Shown: positions 1-6,259 of the stretch, one piece after another | Layout: every line of letters starts with the position of its first letter | How positions within the stretch are numbered: position 1 is the stretch's first letter | Assembly (NCBI GenBank): GCA_017541565.1 | Contig: JAFXYU010000137.1 | Location: forward strand, 1 to 7,964 | Source: a bacterium | GTDB lineage: Bacteria; Cyanobacteriota; Vampirovibrionia; Gastranaerophilales; Gastranaerophilaceae | Reading direction: 5' to 3' | DNA length: 7,964 nt | Notes under the pieces: generated by a model | Databases searched by the model: none | What the model saw: the letters and a program-made list of their open reading frames with translations, nothing else | What the model was told of the DNA's origin: nothing | Made by a program: the position numbers and the translations under genes

Positions 1-1382
1 AGTCGCGGAGCGGCAACTTTTGAGGTCATAATTTCTACAATGTCGCCGTTTTTGAGTTTTGTATCCAATTGAGCAATACGACCGTTAATCAGCGCGCCTA
101 CGGTTTTATGTCCGACGTCGGAGTGGATACGGTAGGCAAAGTCAACAGGGGTTGCACCTTGCGGCAAATCCAAAACGTCTCCTCCGGGGGTGAATGCAAA
201 AACCTGATCCGAGAATAAATCGAGTTTGACCGCATCAACGTAATCTGCTGCGTCTTTTGCGCCTTTATTATATTCAACAAGTTTTTTCATGAATGAAAAT
301 TTAACATCATTCGCCGAATCCGCTTTTTGCGAGCCTTTTTCCTTATATCTCCAGTGTGCGGCAATACCATATTCTGCAATCTCGTGCATTTCCCAAGTTC
401 TGATTTGAACTTCCAGCGGTTTTTGACGCGGACCGATAACAGATGTGTGCAAAGATTGGTACATGTTACCTTTAGGCATTGCAATATAATCTTTAAACCT
501 TCCGGGAATAGGTTTAAAGCGGGAGTGAATAAGTCCTAAAACTTCATAGCATTCTTTTTCGGTATCAACAATTACACGAACGGCAGTAATATCGTACAGG
601 TCGTGAAACCCGATATTAAGCCTCTGCATTTTTTTATAAATACTGTAATAGTGTTTTGCTCTTCCGGTAATTTTTGCATTTATTCCGCTGACTTTTACGT
701 CTTGTGCAATTTGGTCGATAAGCAGTTGGACCGTGGATTCTCTTTCAACTTTTTTCTGTGAAACCAGTTGAGCGATTTCATAATATTTGTCTGGATGGAT
801 ATATTTTAGTGACAAATCTTCAAGTTCCGCCTTAATTTTACCGACACCTAATCGATTGGCAAGAGGTGCAAAAATATCCAAGGTTTCCTGTGCAATTCTT
901 TGCTGTTTGACAGGTGCCATATAATTCAGTGTCCGCATATTATGCAGTCTGTCTGCAAGTTTCAGGAAAATTATTCTGACATCGGATGCCATGGCAATAA
1001 ACATTCTGCGGAAGTTTTCCGCCTGACGTTCTTCCGTTGATTTAAACTGCAGTTTTCCGAGTTTTGTCACGCCCTGAACCAGATTTAAGACATCTTCTCC
1101 AAAGAGTTCTTTGATTTCTTCCGGCTGAGTGTTTGTATCTTCAAGAATATCATGTAAAAAACCCGCGATTAGCGTGTCTTTATCAGCCATAAGTCCGATA
1201 AGGATTTTTACGACCTCCATCGGGTGAATAATATAGGGTTCTTCCGAAACCCTGTATTGTCCTGCATGAAGTTTTTTTGCAAACTCAAATGCGCGCTCAA
1301 GGTCTTCTATATCTTCTTCGTGGTAATTCTTTTCTTCAAGAAGTGACTTTATTTCATCAAAAGAGATTACATACTGTTCCAT
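1..1382 (-). CDS. rel: Bifunctional (p)ppGpp synthetase/hydrolase Rel, C-terminus outside window
   Basis: This enzyme makes (p)ppGpp from GTP/GDP and ATP and hydrolyses it, controlling the stringent response in the cytoplasm. The 460 visible codons run uninterrupted to the left edge. The HD hydrolase domain (about residues 25-175) keeps R44, H53, the HDILEDT motif (H77, D78, E81, D82) and D144 in KLADRLHNMR. The synthetase domain (about 235-345) keeps GRAKHYYSIYKKM (R241, K243), D264, RFKD at 295-298 and Y308 in MYQSLHT. The RxKD form rather than ExDD is the type associated with bifunctional Rel/SpoT enzymes. A TGS domain follows (about 392-455). The helical, zinc-finger and ACT domains expected later would lie beyond base 1. 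It lies 34 bp downstream of folC on the same strand, so it is probably cotranscribed. No clear Shine-Dalgarno precedes the ATG at 1380-1382, chosen because its residue numbering matches the Rel family. Family call is very secure; the choice of rel over relA/spoT is naming only. Confidence 0.96.
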   Translation of the reverse strand, partial: MEQYVISFDEIKSLLEEKNYHEEDIEDLERAFEFAKKLHAGQYRVSEEPYIIHPMEVVKILIGLMADKDTLIAGFLHDILEDTNTQPEEIKELFGEDVLNLVQGVTKLGKLQFKSTEERQAENFRRMFIAMASDVRIIFLKLADRLHNMRTLNYMAPVKQQRIAQETLDIFAPLANRLGVGKIKAELEDLSLKYIHPDKYYEIAQLVSQKKVERESTVQLLIDQIAQDVKVSGINAKITGRAKHYYSIYKKMQRLNIGFHDLYDITAVRVIVDTEKECYEVLGLIHSRFKPIPGRFKDYIAMPKGNMYQSLHTSVIGPRQKPLEVQIRTWEMHEIAEYGIAAHWRYKEKGSQKADSANDVKFSFMKKLVEYNKGAKDAADYVDAVKLDLFSDQVFAFTPGGDVLDLPQGATPVDFAYRIHSDVGHKTVGALINGRIAQLDTKLKNGDIVEIMTSKVAAPR

Positions 1383-1416
1383 GATATAGTTATCATAGTT
1401 TTTTTTGTTGAAAAAA

Positions 1417-2574
1417 TCAAGGCTGGGCGGGTATAATATCCTTCATTGAGCCTATCATGTAGAATGAACCGCAGATTATATTCAGTTTGTCGGGAGGTAA
1501 AGAGACGGTATCATTAAATTTTTTACATTGAACGGGGCATTTTGATGAAAGTTCTTTATATGTGCAAGAGTTTGGGTAATCAAATTCTTTTAAGTAAACT
1601 TCATCTTCAGGGCGGAAGAGAATCTTCATCATGCTTTCATAATCTTTTGTTTTGAGGCAGCCGAACACAAACCGCCTTTCGGAATTTGGGAAAAAATAGT
1701 CCAGATTTTCTCTTAGTGCGGTGATTCCGTTCGGATTGTGCGAAGCGTCAACAATAAGATTTTTTTCCTTAAAATATTCAAACCTAAGAGGATGGTTTAC
1801 GTTTTTAAGTCCTTCGAGTATCGTTTCTTCGTTTATGTCTTTGAAAAGATAATTAATTGCCGTGAGCGCAAGTGCAAGATTTTCGGCTTGATGATTTCCT
1901 TTGAGTGCCAGTGCATCGGCATATCTCGGGTCAACATAAGGCGAAACAAGTATAAATAAAGCGTCTTCTTCTTCCGCCTTATCTTTTATGACTTCGTATC
2001 CGCTGCCGGTGATAACCGGGCATCCGTGCTTTATTATTCCCGCTTTTTCTGCGGCAATTTTTTCTTTTGTGTCACCGAGGCGGTCCGTATGGTCAAGGTC
2101 AATGTGCGTAATTATTGAACACAGGTTCTTTTTTATAACATTTGTTGCATCAAGCCTTCCGCCCAATCCGGTTTCAAGAATTGCAAAGTCGACGTTTTTA
2201 TCTCTAAAGTACAAAAACATTGCGACGGTCAGAATTTCAAATTCCGTCAGGTGGATACCCGTATTTTTAATTTGTTCAACGTAAGCGGCAAACTGTTTTT
2301 GGGGGATTTTTTTCCCGTCAACTTTTATTCTTTCCGTGTATTCCCAGATGTGAGGACTTGTGTAAAGTCCTGTTTTATACCCCCCTTCTCTCAGAACCGA
2401 ATCAAGAATTGCGCAAACAGAACCTTTGCCGTTTGTTCCCGCAACATGAATACACTTCAGAGAGTCTTGCGGATTCCTGAATTTTTCCAGTACGGAGCGG
2501 ATTCTGTCCAGTCCCAAATCTATATAGAAATTATCTTTGCTCGTTATAAAATTAATACTGTCTGCGTAATTCAT
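1417..2574 (-). CDS. folC: Bifunctional dihydrofolate synthase / folylpolyglutamate synthase
   Basis: A Mur-ligase-family enzyme that joins glutamate to dihydropteroate and extends the polyglutamate tail of folates, using ATP, in the cytoplasm. Visible motifs: the substrate-loop LGLDRI (20-25), P-loop HVAGTNGKGSV (43-53), ETGLGGRLDATN (134-145), the DHTDRLGDT segment with EKAGI (K177 is at the position of the usually carbamylated lysine), HPLRFEYF (261-268) and DASHNPNG (276-283) of the C-terminal domain. At 385 residues it is shorter than the roughly 420-430 of many FolC proteins; the shortening seems to be in the C-terminal domain. LRFE replaces the commoner GRFE. The ATG lies 7 bases from a TATAAT box and has no Shine-Dalgarno, so the transcript may be leaderless. 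It is the first gene of a predicted folC-rel unit and is divergent from hom. Whether it has both activities cannot be read from the sequence. Confidence 0.95.
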   Translation of the reverse strand: MNYADSINFITSKDNFYIDLGLDRIRSVLEKFRNPQDSLKCIHVAGTNGKGSVCAILDSVLREGGYKTGLYTSPHIWEYTERIKVDGKKIPQKQFAAYVEQIKNTGIHLTEFEILTVAMFLYFRDKNVDFAILETGLGGRLDATNVIKKNLCSIITHIDLDHTDRLGDTKEKIAAEKAGIIKHGCPVITGSGYEVIKDKAEEEDALFILVSPYVDPRYADALALKGNHQAENLALALTAINYLFKDINEETILEGLKNVNHPLRFEYFKEKNLIVDASHNPNGITALRENLDYFFPNSERRFVFGCLKTKDYESMMKILFRPEDEVYLKEFDYPNSCTYKELSSKCPVQCKKFNDTVSLPPDKLNIICGSFYMIGSMKDIIPAQP

Positions 2575-2580
2575 AATCGT

Positions 2581-2610
2581 ATTATATAAAAAAACCGAAA
2601 TTTTTGTTAT
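2581..2610 (-). promoter_or_regulatory. Predicted folC promoter, leaderless start
   Basis: On the minus strand TATAAT occupies 2586-2581 (6/6 to the sigma-70 -10 consensus). ATAACA at 2610-2605 matches TTGACA at four of six positions with an 18-base spacer. Seven bases past the -10 is the A of the folC ATG (2574). The -35 overlaps the -10 box of the opposing hom promoter. Confidence 0.6.
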
Positions 2611-2613
2611 AAT
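2585..2613 (+). promoter_or_regulatory. Predicted hom promoter, extended -10
   Basis: TATAAT at 2608-2613 is preceded by TGT (2605-2607), giving an extended -10 element. The -35 region (2585-2590, tataaa) is poor, as is common for extended -10 promoters. Expected transcription start is near 2620, leaving about 29 bases of leader that carry the hom ribosome binding site. Confidence 0.55.
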
Positions 2614-2637
2614 AATTCCAAGTTATGTTTAAGAATC

Positions 2638-2644
2638 AGGAGAG
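2638..2644 (+). promoter_or_regulatory. Shine-Dalgarno that fixes the hom start at 2649
   Basis: AGGAGAG lies six bases upstream of ATG 2649. It falls inside the reading frame opened by the earlier ATG at 2625, which has no ribosome binding site and sits only about five bases after the predicted transcription start. The downstream ATG is therefore preferred. Confidence 0.8.
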
Positions 2645-2648
2645 TTGT

Positions 2649-3905
2649 ATGGAGAAACTGAAAATTGGTATTATAGGTCTTGGAACAGTCGGATGCGGTG
2701 TGTATAAAACGCTTGAAGATATGGACATGGTTGAGATTGTAAAAATTGCGGTTAAAAATATCAATAAACCCAGAAGTGTCCAAGTATCGCCCGAAAAGTT
2801 GACGGACAATCCGTACGAAGTAATAAACAATCCTGATGTTGAGGTTGTGGTTGAATTGATTGGCGGTGTTGAACCGGCATGGGAGTACATTTCGTCTGCT
2901 ATTAAGAACGGAAAGCATATAGTTACCGCAAACAAAGAATTGCTGGCAAAGAAAGGCGAAGAACTCTTCAACTTGGCAGAGGAATACAACAGAGTATGTC
3001 TTTATGAAGCGGCAATTGCAGGCGGAATCCCTTTGATTATGCCTATAAAAACAATTTTGGCAGGTAACAAGATTACGAATATTAAGGCAATTTTAAACGG
3101 AACAACCAATTATATTTTAACCAAAATGGATGTTGACGGGGCTTCCTATGAAGATGTTTTGAAAGAGGCGCAGGAGTTGGGGTACGCGGAAACCAATCCG
3201 ACGGGTGATGTGGAAGGATTTGATGCTGCGTATAAGATTACAACTCTTGCGACGATTGCGTTTAAAAAGAGAGTGAAAATTGAGAACGTATATAGAGAAG
3301 GCATTACAAAGGTTCGCAAAGAGGATATGGCGCAGGCAAACGAATTTGGGTACAAGATAAAACTCATTGCAAACGCATCTATTGATGATGAAGGGAATGC
3401 GGATGTCAGAGTTCATCCGATGCTTGTGAAAAAAGATACCATGCTTGCGCATATTGACTATGTCACAAATGCCGTGCAGATGACGGGACATCCGATTGGA
3501 AGTATTGTTCTTTCAGGTCCGGGAGCAGGTGAGTTCCCGACGGCAAGTTCGGTTGTCGGTGATATTCTTGCAATACAGGCGGAAAAGGGTACGACCGATT
3601 ATATGCTTCCTATGATGCGATGCCACCACGATTCTGTGGCTACTCCTGTCAATATTGACGATACAATAAACAAATACTATATATCAATAACCGCGCCGAA
3701 TGCGATTGGTGTTATTGCAAAAATCGGTACGATTTGTGCAAATAAAAACATAAGTCTGGAAAGTATTTTGCAAAGAGAGGTTTCTCAAAACAATACTGCG
3801 GATATTATTGTTATTACCGAAAAATGTCAGGAAAAACTTATTAAAGAAGTTGTACAAGAACTTGACAATTGTACGGTTAACAGTTTGATAAGAGTTGCGG
3901 AATAG
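2649..3905 (+). CDS. hom: Homoserine dehydrogenase with C-terminal ACT domain
   Basis: Reduces aspartate semialdehyde to homoserine with NAD(P)H, the branch-point step to threonine and methionine, in the cytoplasm. With the start at 2649 it is 418 residues, normal for the single-function Hom family. The N-terminal Rossmann domain has the nucleotide loop GLGTVG (10-15), VVVELIGG (66-73) and TANKE (93-97) with K96. The catalytic domain has LNGTTNYILTKM (149-160) and GDVEGFDAAYKI (186-197), with D192 and K196 spaced as the catalytic Asp and Lys of the family. A regulatory ACT domain spans about 342-412 (YYISITAPNAIGVIAKIG), which in this family usually mediates feedback inhibition by threonine. 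It starts from a promoter divergent to folC. No thrC or thrB lies beside it, so it seems to be a single-gene unit here. An alternative start at 2625 would add eight residues. Confidence 0.96.
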   Translation: MEKLKIGIIGLGTVGCGVYKTLEDMDMVEIVKIAVKNINKPRSVQVSPEKLTDNPYEVINNPDVEVVVELIGGVEPAWEYISSAIKNGKHIVTANKELLAKKGEELFNLAEEYNRVCLYEAAIAGGIPLIMPIKTILAGNKITNIKAILNGTTNYILTKMDVDGASYEDVLKEAQELGYAETNPTGDVEGFDAAYKITTLATIAFKKRVKIENVYREGITKVRKEDMAQANEFGYKIKLIANASIDDEGNADVRVHPMLVKKDTMLAHIDYVTNAVQMTGHPIGSIVLSGPGAGEFPTASSVVGDILAIQAEKGTTDYMLPMMRCHHDSVATPVNIDDTINKYYISITAPNAIGVIAKIGTICANKNISLESILQREVSQNNTADIIVITEKCQEKLIKEVVQELDNCTVNSLIRVAE

Positions 3906-3914
3906 TTGTTAAAG

Positions 3915-3957
3915 AGATTCTTCGCTTCCGATTGGTTTTTCGGCTTCAGAATGACTG
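3915..3957. repeat. REP-like imperfect hairpin downstream of hom
   Basis: ATTCT (3917-3921) pairs with AGAAT (3948-3952), and inside it CCGA (3928-3931) pairs with TCGG (3940-3943). The unit begins AGATTC and ends AGAATGACTG, resembling the right-hand hairpin of the element at 6336-6376 (AGATTC to GGAATGACAG, 41 versus 43 bases). It may be a degenerate relative. It could also slow transcription past hom, but no T-tract follows directly. Confidence 0.45.
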
Positions 3958-4026
3958 TGCCTTTTTTGACATTTGAACAAAATAACAGGAAAAGGTTAGG
4001 TTTAGTGATTTTTTTATTAAAAACAC

Positions 4027-4055
4027 TTCACAAAACCTGCAACACATGCTATAAT
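4027..4055 (+). promoter_or_regulatory. Strong sigma-70 promoter of the pilin/S74 gene
   Basis: TTCACA (4027-4032, five of six to TTGACA) and TATAAT (4050-4055, six of six) are separated by exactly 17 bases. Expected start is near 4062, giving a leader of about 51 bases. Just upstream, AGTG (4004-4007) and CACT (4024-4027) flank an A/T-rich inverted repeat that touches the -35 and could be an operator; this last point is speculative. Confidence 0.75.
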
Positions 4056-4067
4056 AAGTATATATCT

Positions 4068-4103
4068 ATGAAGAAAATTTTAGTATTTATTATAAGAAAG
4101 TGA
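4068..4103 (+). CDS. Possible 11-codon leader ORF (MKKILVFIIRK)
   Basis: An ATG about six bases after the predicted transcription start opens an 11-codon frame, MKKILVFIIRK, whose TGA stop (4101-4103) overlaps the GAGGA ribosome binding site of the next gene. It has no Shine-Dalgarno of its own and could only be translated as a near-leaderless message. It is short, basic and hydrophobic. It may be chance; if translated, termination on the binding site could couple or modulate translation of the GTG-started gene. No function is known to me. Confidence 0.2.
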   Translation: MKKILVFIIRK

Positions 4104-4106
4104 GGA
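4102..4106 (+). promoter_or_regulatory. Shine-Dalgarno supporting the GTG start at 4113
   Basis: GAGGA is six bases upstream of GTG 4113. This spacing, plus the basic leader and prepilin motif that follow at once, supports GTG 4113 as the true start rather than a later ATG. Confidence 0.8.
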
Positions 4107-4112
4107 TAGTCC

Positions 4113-6179
4113 GTGAAAAAGTATTCAGTGAGGAGTGCCTGTCTTGGTATAGGCAAAAAAGGTGCATTTTCTTTGATGGAAATGATGATTGTGCTGTTGA
4201 TTATATCAATTGTTGCAGCAGCAACCGCGCCTGTAGTTACTAAAAAAATGGCAAGAAGCACCTCCGGTGCAAGTCCGTGGTCATATATCGGTATGGCGGG
4301 GTCTATAGTATTCAATCCGCAAGGTTCAAATAATGTATCTGCTAATATCGGTACAAGATCGGTTCAGGGTAACCACCCGAGATTATATTTGGATGGATCT
4401 ATTCCTCTCGGATTAGGTAACGGAAATACTCAAAGGGGTACTTTTAGTATTGATGATAACGGCAATTTGGCTTTAGCAACAGGTCAAAACTTTATGTATA
4501 ACACAGGCGGTGACAACAGAACGATGATAATCGGTTCGAACACAAGACCGGGTACAAATCCGAAACTTTATGTCAGGAGTGCCGGAAACGAGCCGCAAAT
4601 AGCATTGGGTGATTCTAATAACAATGTGGTAAATATTGTTGCGGACATGGCTAACGGAAGAACAGGTATTTCAAACGCAACTATTCCGAATAATACAACG
4701 GCATTGGGAACAAATCAGACAATTGCTGCTGCGGCGCAGCGCTCTGTAGCAATTGGTGACAATGTTAGAGCAAATGCCGTTCGTACTGTGGCAATAGGCA
4801 GCAGATTTACAAATAATGCGAATGTCAATTTTGATTGTACCGCTCAACAAGCGGATTCTGTTGCAATCGGCAGCGGCGCGAGAGCATTGATATCGGATTC
4901 TACGGTAGTAGGTTCTCGTGCAACAGGATATAAAAGTGAAACAACGGCAATCGGTTTTGGTGCAGAAGCGGGTGATCCCGATGCAAATTCAGGGACGAGA
5001 GGAAATAACGCTACGGCAATCGGTCGCGGGGCAAGGGCAACCGGAACTTCAAGTACGGCTGTCGGAGCAACGGCTAAAGTGAGCAACGTTGATCAATCGA
5101 CGTTTGCAACCGCTGACCGTTCCACTGCACTCGGTGCAAGTGCAAGCGCGGCTGCCGTAAATTCAGTTGCAATCGGATATAATGCGCGTATTGTGGGCTC
5201 TAATAATACCAACAGTATTGCAATCGGTAGTGATGCAGGAATTGATACTAACAGTTTCTCCGGAGCGACTACTAAGGCTAATATAGCGATTGGCGGAAGA
5301 GGTGCTTGGATTGCGCGAAACGTAAATGGCGGTACAGCAATAGGAAACGATGTCAGGGTAAATACGATAAGTACGACCACGCAGAATTTTGGCTCGACAG
5401 CAATAGGTTCTAATGCACATGCAAATCATTCCAACAGTTTTGTTATAGGTACTAACAGCGGAAACGTTCAGGCAGCAAGTACAGCTGCGAATCAAATCGT
5501 TCTAGGTACTGCACAAAACACCGTATACATTCCCGGGAACTTGGTTGTTGGAAGAAGTGCTGTTGTTAACTTAGAAAGAGGTACTACCTTTACCTGCAGA
5601 GATGATGGAGTAAGTGGGCAGGCAGGGTGTTTTATGCAATTTCAGCATGGTGGTGATGAAGAAGTTCACCAACTTGGATTGAATGGTTGGCTGTCATCAA
5701 CAACTGCTTTGAAAACTATTATTGACAATTATAAAGCGTATAATGACTACGTTGGCGGTTATAATAACGGTATAAGCGACCGTCGTTTGAAGAATGTAGG
5801 TGAGAAGTTTACGGGCGGATTAGAACAGATTAAGAAACTTGATTTATACAACTTTACTTTCAAGAAAGATACGGAAAAAACTCCGCAAGTCGGTATTATG
5901 GCGCAGGATTTGCAGAAAGTTTTCCCGACCGCGGTTTGGAAAGGCGAAGACGGATATCTCAGAATCCGCTGGGATGAAATGTTCTATGCTGTAATCAATG
6001 CGGTAAAAGAACTTGATTCCAAAATCGCAACGGCTTTTGAACAAATCAAGGCAAATACGGACAAGGTTGCCAAACTTCAGGCTCAAGTTGATGAACAAAA
6101 GCAGGTTATAAAAGACTTGCAGGCTAAAAATGCAGAGTTTGAAAAACGTTTGGCTAAACTCGAAAAGAAAGCAAAATAA
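4113..6179 (+). CDS. Prepilin-like surface protein with YadA head repeats and S74 chaperone
   Basis: Not a named gene to me; 688 residues in distinct modules. Residues 1-18 are a basic leader ending GKKGA. Residues 19-42 (FSLMEMMIV onward) form a hydrophobic helix with Glu at +5, the class III/type IV prepilin signature. Residues about 55-190 are Gly/Asn/Thr-rich with beta character. Residues about 196-480 hold 16 turns of the type SVAIGxxAxA, a YadA-like head (Hep_Hag) array, closing with NQIVLGT and VYIPGNLVVG, wording typical of phage tail fibres. Residues 481-554 are a linker with C495 and C506. Residues 555-688 are a Peptidase_S74 domain starting at SDRRLK (S555, K560), with VGIMAQDLQKVFP (593-605) and a charged coiled coil (about 630-688). 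Inferred role: a trimeric, membrane- or pilus-anchored extracellular fibre that folds with, then sheds, its C-terminal chaperone. It has its own promoter and terminator. Domain calls are secure; assembly and function are inference. Confidence 0.9.
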   Translation: MKKYSVRSACLGIGKKGAFSLMEMMIVLLIISIVAAATAPVVTKKMARSTSGASPWSYIGMAGSIVFNPQGSNNVSANIGTRSVQGNHPRLYLDGSIPLGLGNGNTQRGTFSIDDNGNLALATGQNFMYNTGGDNRTMIIGSNTRPGTNPKLYVRSAGNEPQIALGDSNNNVVNIVADMANGRTGISNATIPNNTTALGTNQTIAAAAQRSVAIGDNVRANAVRTVAIGSRFTNNANVNFDCTAQQADSVAIGSGARALISDSTVVGSRATGYKSETTAIGFGAEAGDPDANSGTRGNNATAIGRGARATGTSSTAVGATAKVSNVDQSTFATADRSTALGASASAAAVNSVAIGYNARIVGSNNTNSIAIGSDAGIDTNSFSGATTKANIAIGGRGAWIARNVNGGTAIGNDVRVNTISTTTQNFGSTAIGSNAHANHSNSFVIGTNSGNVQAASTAANQIVLGTAQNTVYIPGNLVVGRSAVVNLERGTTFTCRDDGVSGQAGCFMQFQHGGDEEVHQLGLNGWLSSTTALKTIIDNYKAYNDYVGGYNNGISDRRLKNVGEKFTGGLEQIKKLDLYNFTFKKDTEKTPQVGIMAQDLQKVFPTAVWKGEDGYLRIRWDEMFYAVINAVKELDSKIATAFEQIKANTDKVAKLQAQVDEQKQVIKDLQAKNAEFEKRLAKLEKKAK
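4698..5552 (+). repeat. Coding repeats: 16-turn YadA-type head array
   Basis: The encoded glycines of the xIG/xLG/xVG turns fall at residues 199, 215, 229, 253, 267, 281, 304, 318, 341, 355, 372, 394, 411, 432, 446 and 465. The basic step is 14 residues, as in YadA-like left-handed beta-rolls, with several steps lengthened to 21-24 by loop insertions. The DNA copies are well diverged, so this is an old protein-level repeat and not a recent tandem duplication. Confidence 0.85.
5775..6176 (+). other. Peptidase_S74 intramolecular chaperone domain region
   Basis: Encodes residues 555-688. In characterised endosialidase and tail-spike members, the chain is cut just before the Ser of the SDxRxK motif, with the Lys five residues later as partner. 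Here both are present (S555, K560). Predicted cleavage is between I554 and S555, releasing a 134-residue domain, a usual size. The family motif GIMAQDLQ and the helical tail beginning DEMFYAVINAVKEL are also conserved. Confidence 0.85.
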
Positions 6180-6215
6180 ACTTCAAAGATATATAAGTCA
6201 TTCACGGACTTTTTT

Positions 6216-6258
6216 AAAGGCGGAATTTATTCCGCCTTTTTTATTTTATTTTTTTTAT
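6216..6258 (+). terminator. Intrinsic terminator of the pilin/S74 gene
   Basis: AAAGGCGGAA (6216-6225) and TTCCGCCTTT (6230-6239) form a perfect 10-bp stem with a TTTA loop, followed by a long T-rich tract to about 6256. It lies 37 bases after the stop codon. Confidence 0.93.
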
Positions 6259-6259
6259 G

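Noticed and set aside
2625..2648. Upstream ATG adding eight residues (MFKNQESC) to homoserine dehydrogenase
   Set aside because: It has no Shine-Dalgarno, and AGGAGAG sits six bases before ATG 2649, where the protein begins with the usual short stretch before the Rossmann motif.
3915..3970. Hairpin after hom as an intrinsic terminator
   Set aside because: The stem is imperfect and interrupted, and the T-run begins about ten bases after it.
3906..4103. 65-codon frame between hom and the fibre gene
   Set aside because: It runs through the hairpin and the promoter, has no ribosome binding site and shows no recognisable protein pattern. Only its last 11 codons are kept as a tentative leader ORF.
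4844..5495. Long antisense frames opposite the head repeats
   Set aside because: They are Ala/Val/Pro-rich mirror products of the repeated Gly/Ala/Thr codons, with no ribosome binding sites.
4113..6179. Fibre gene as a classic trimeric autotransporter adhesin
   Set aside because: There is no Sec signal with an extended region and no C-terminal YadA anchor barrel; the C-terminus is an S74 chaperone and coiled coil.
4113..6179. Fibre gene as a prophage tail-spike gene
   Set aside because: The chain starts with a prepilin leader, and the neighbours are housekeeping genes with no phage structural or lysis genes in the window.
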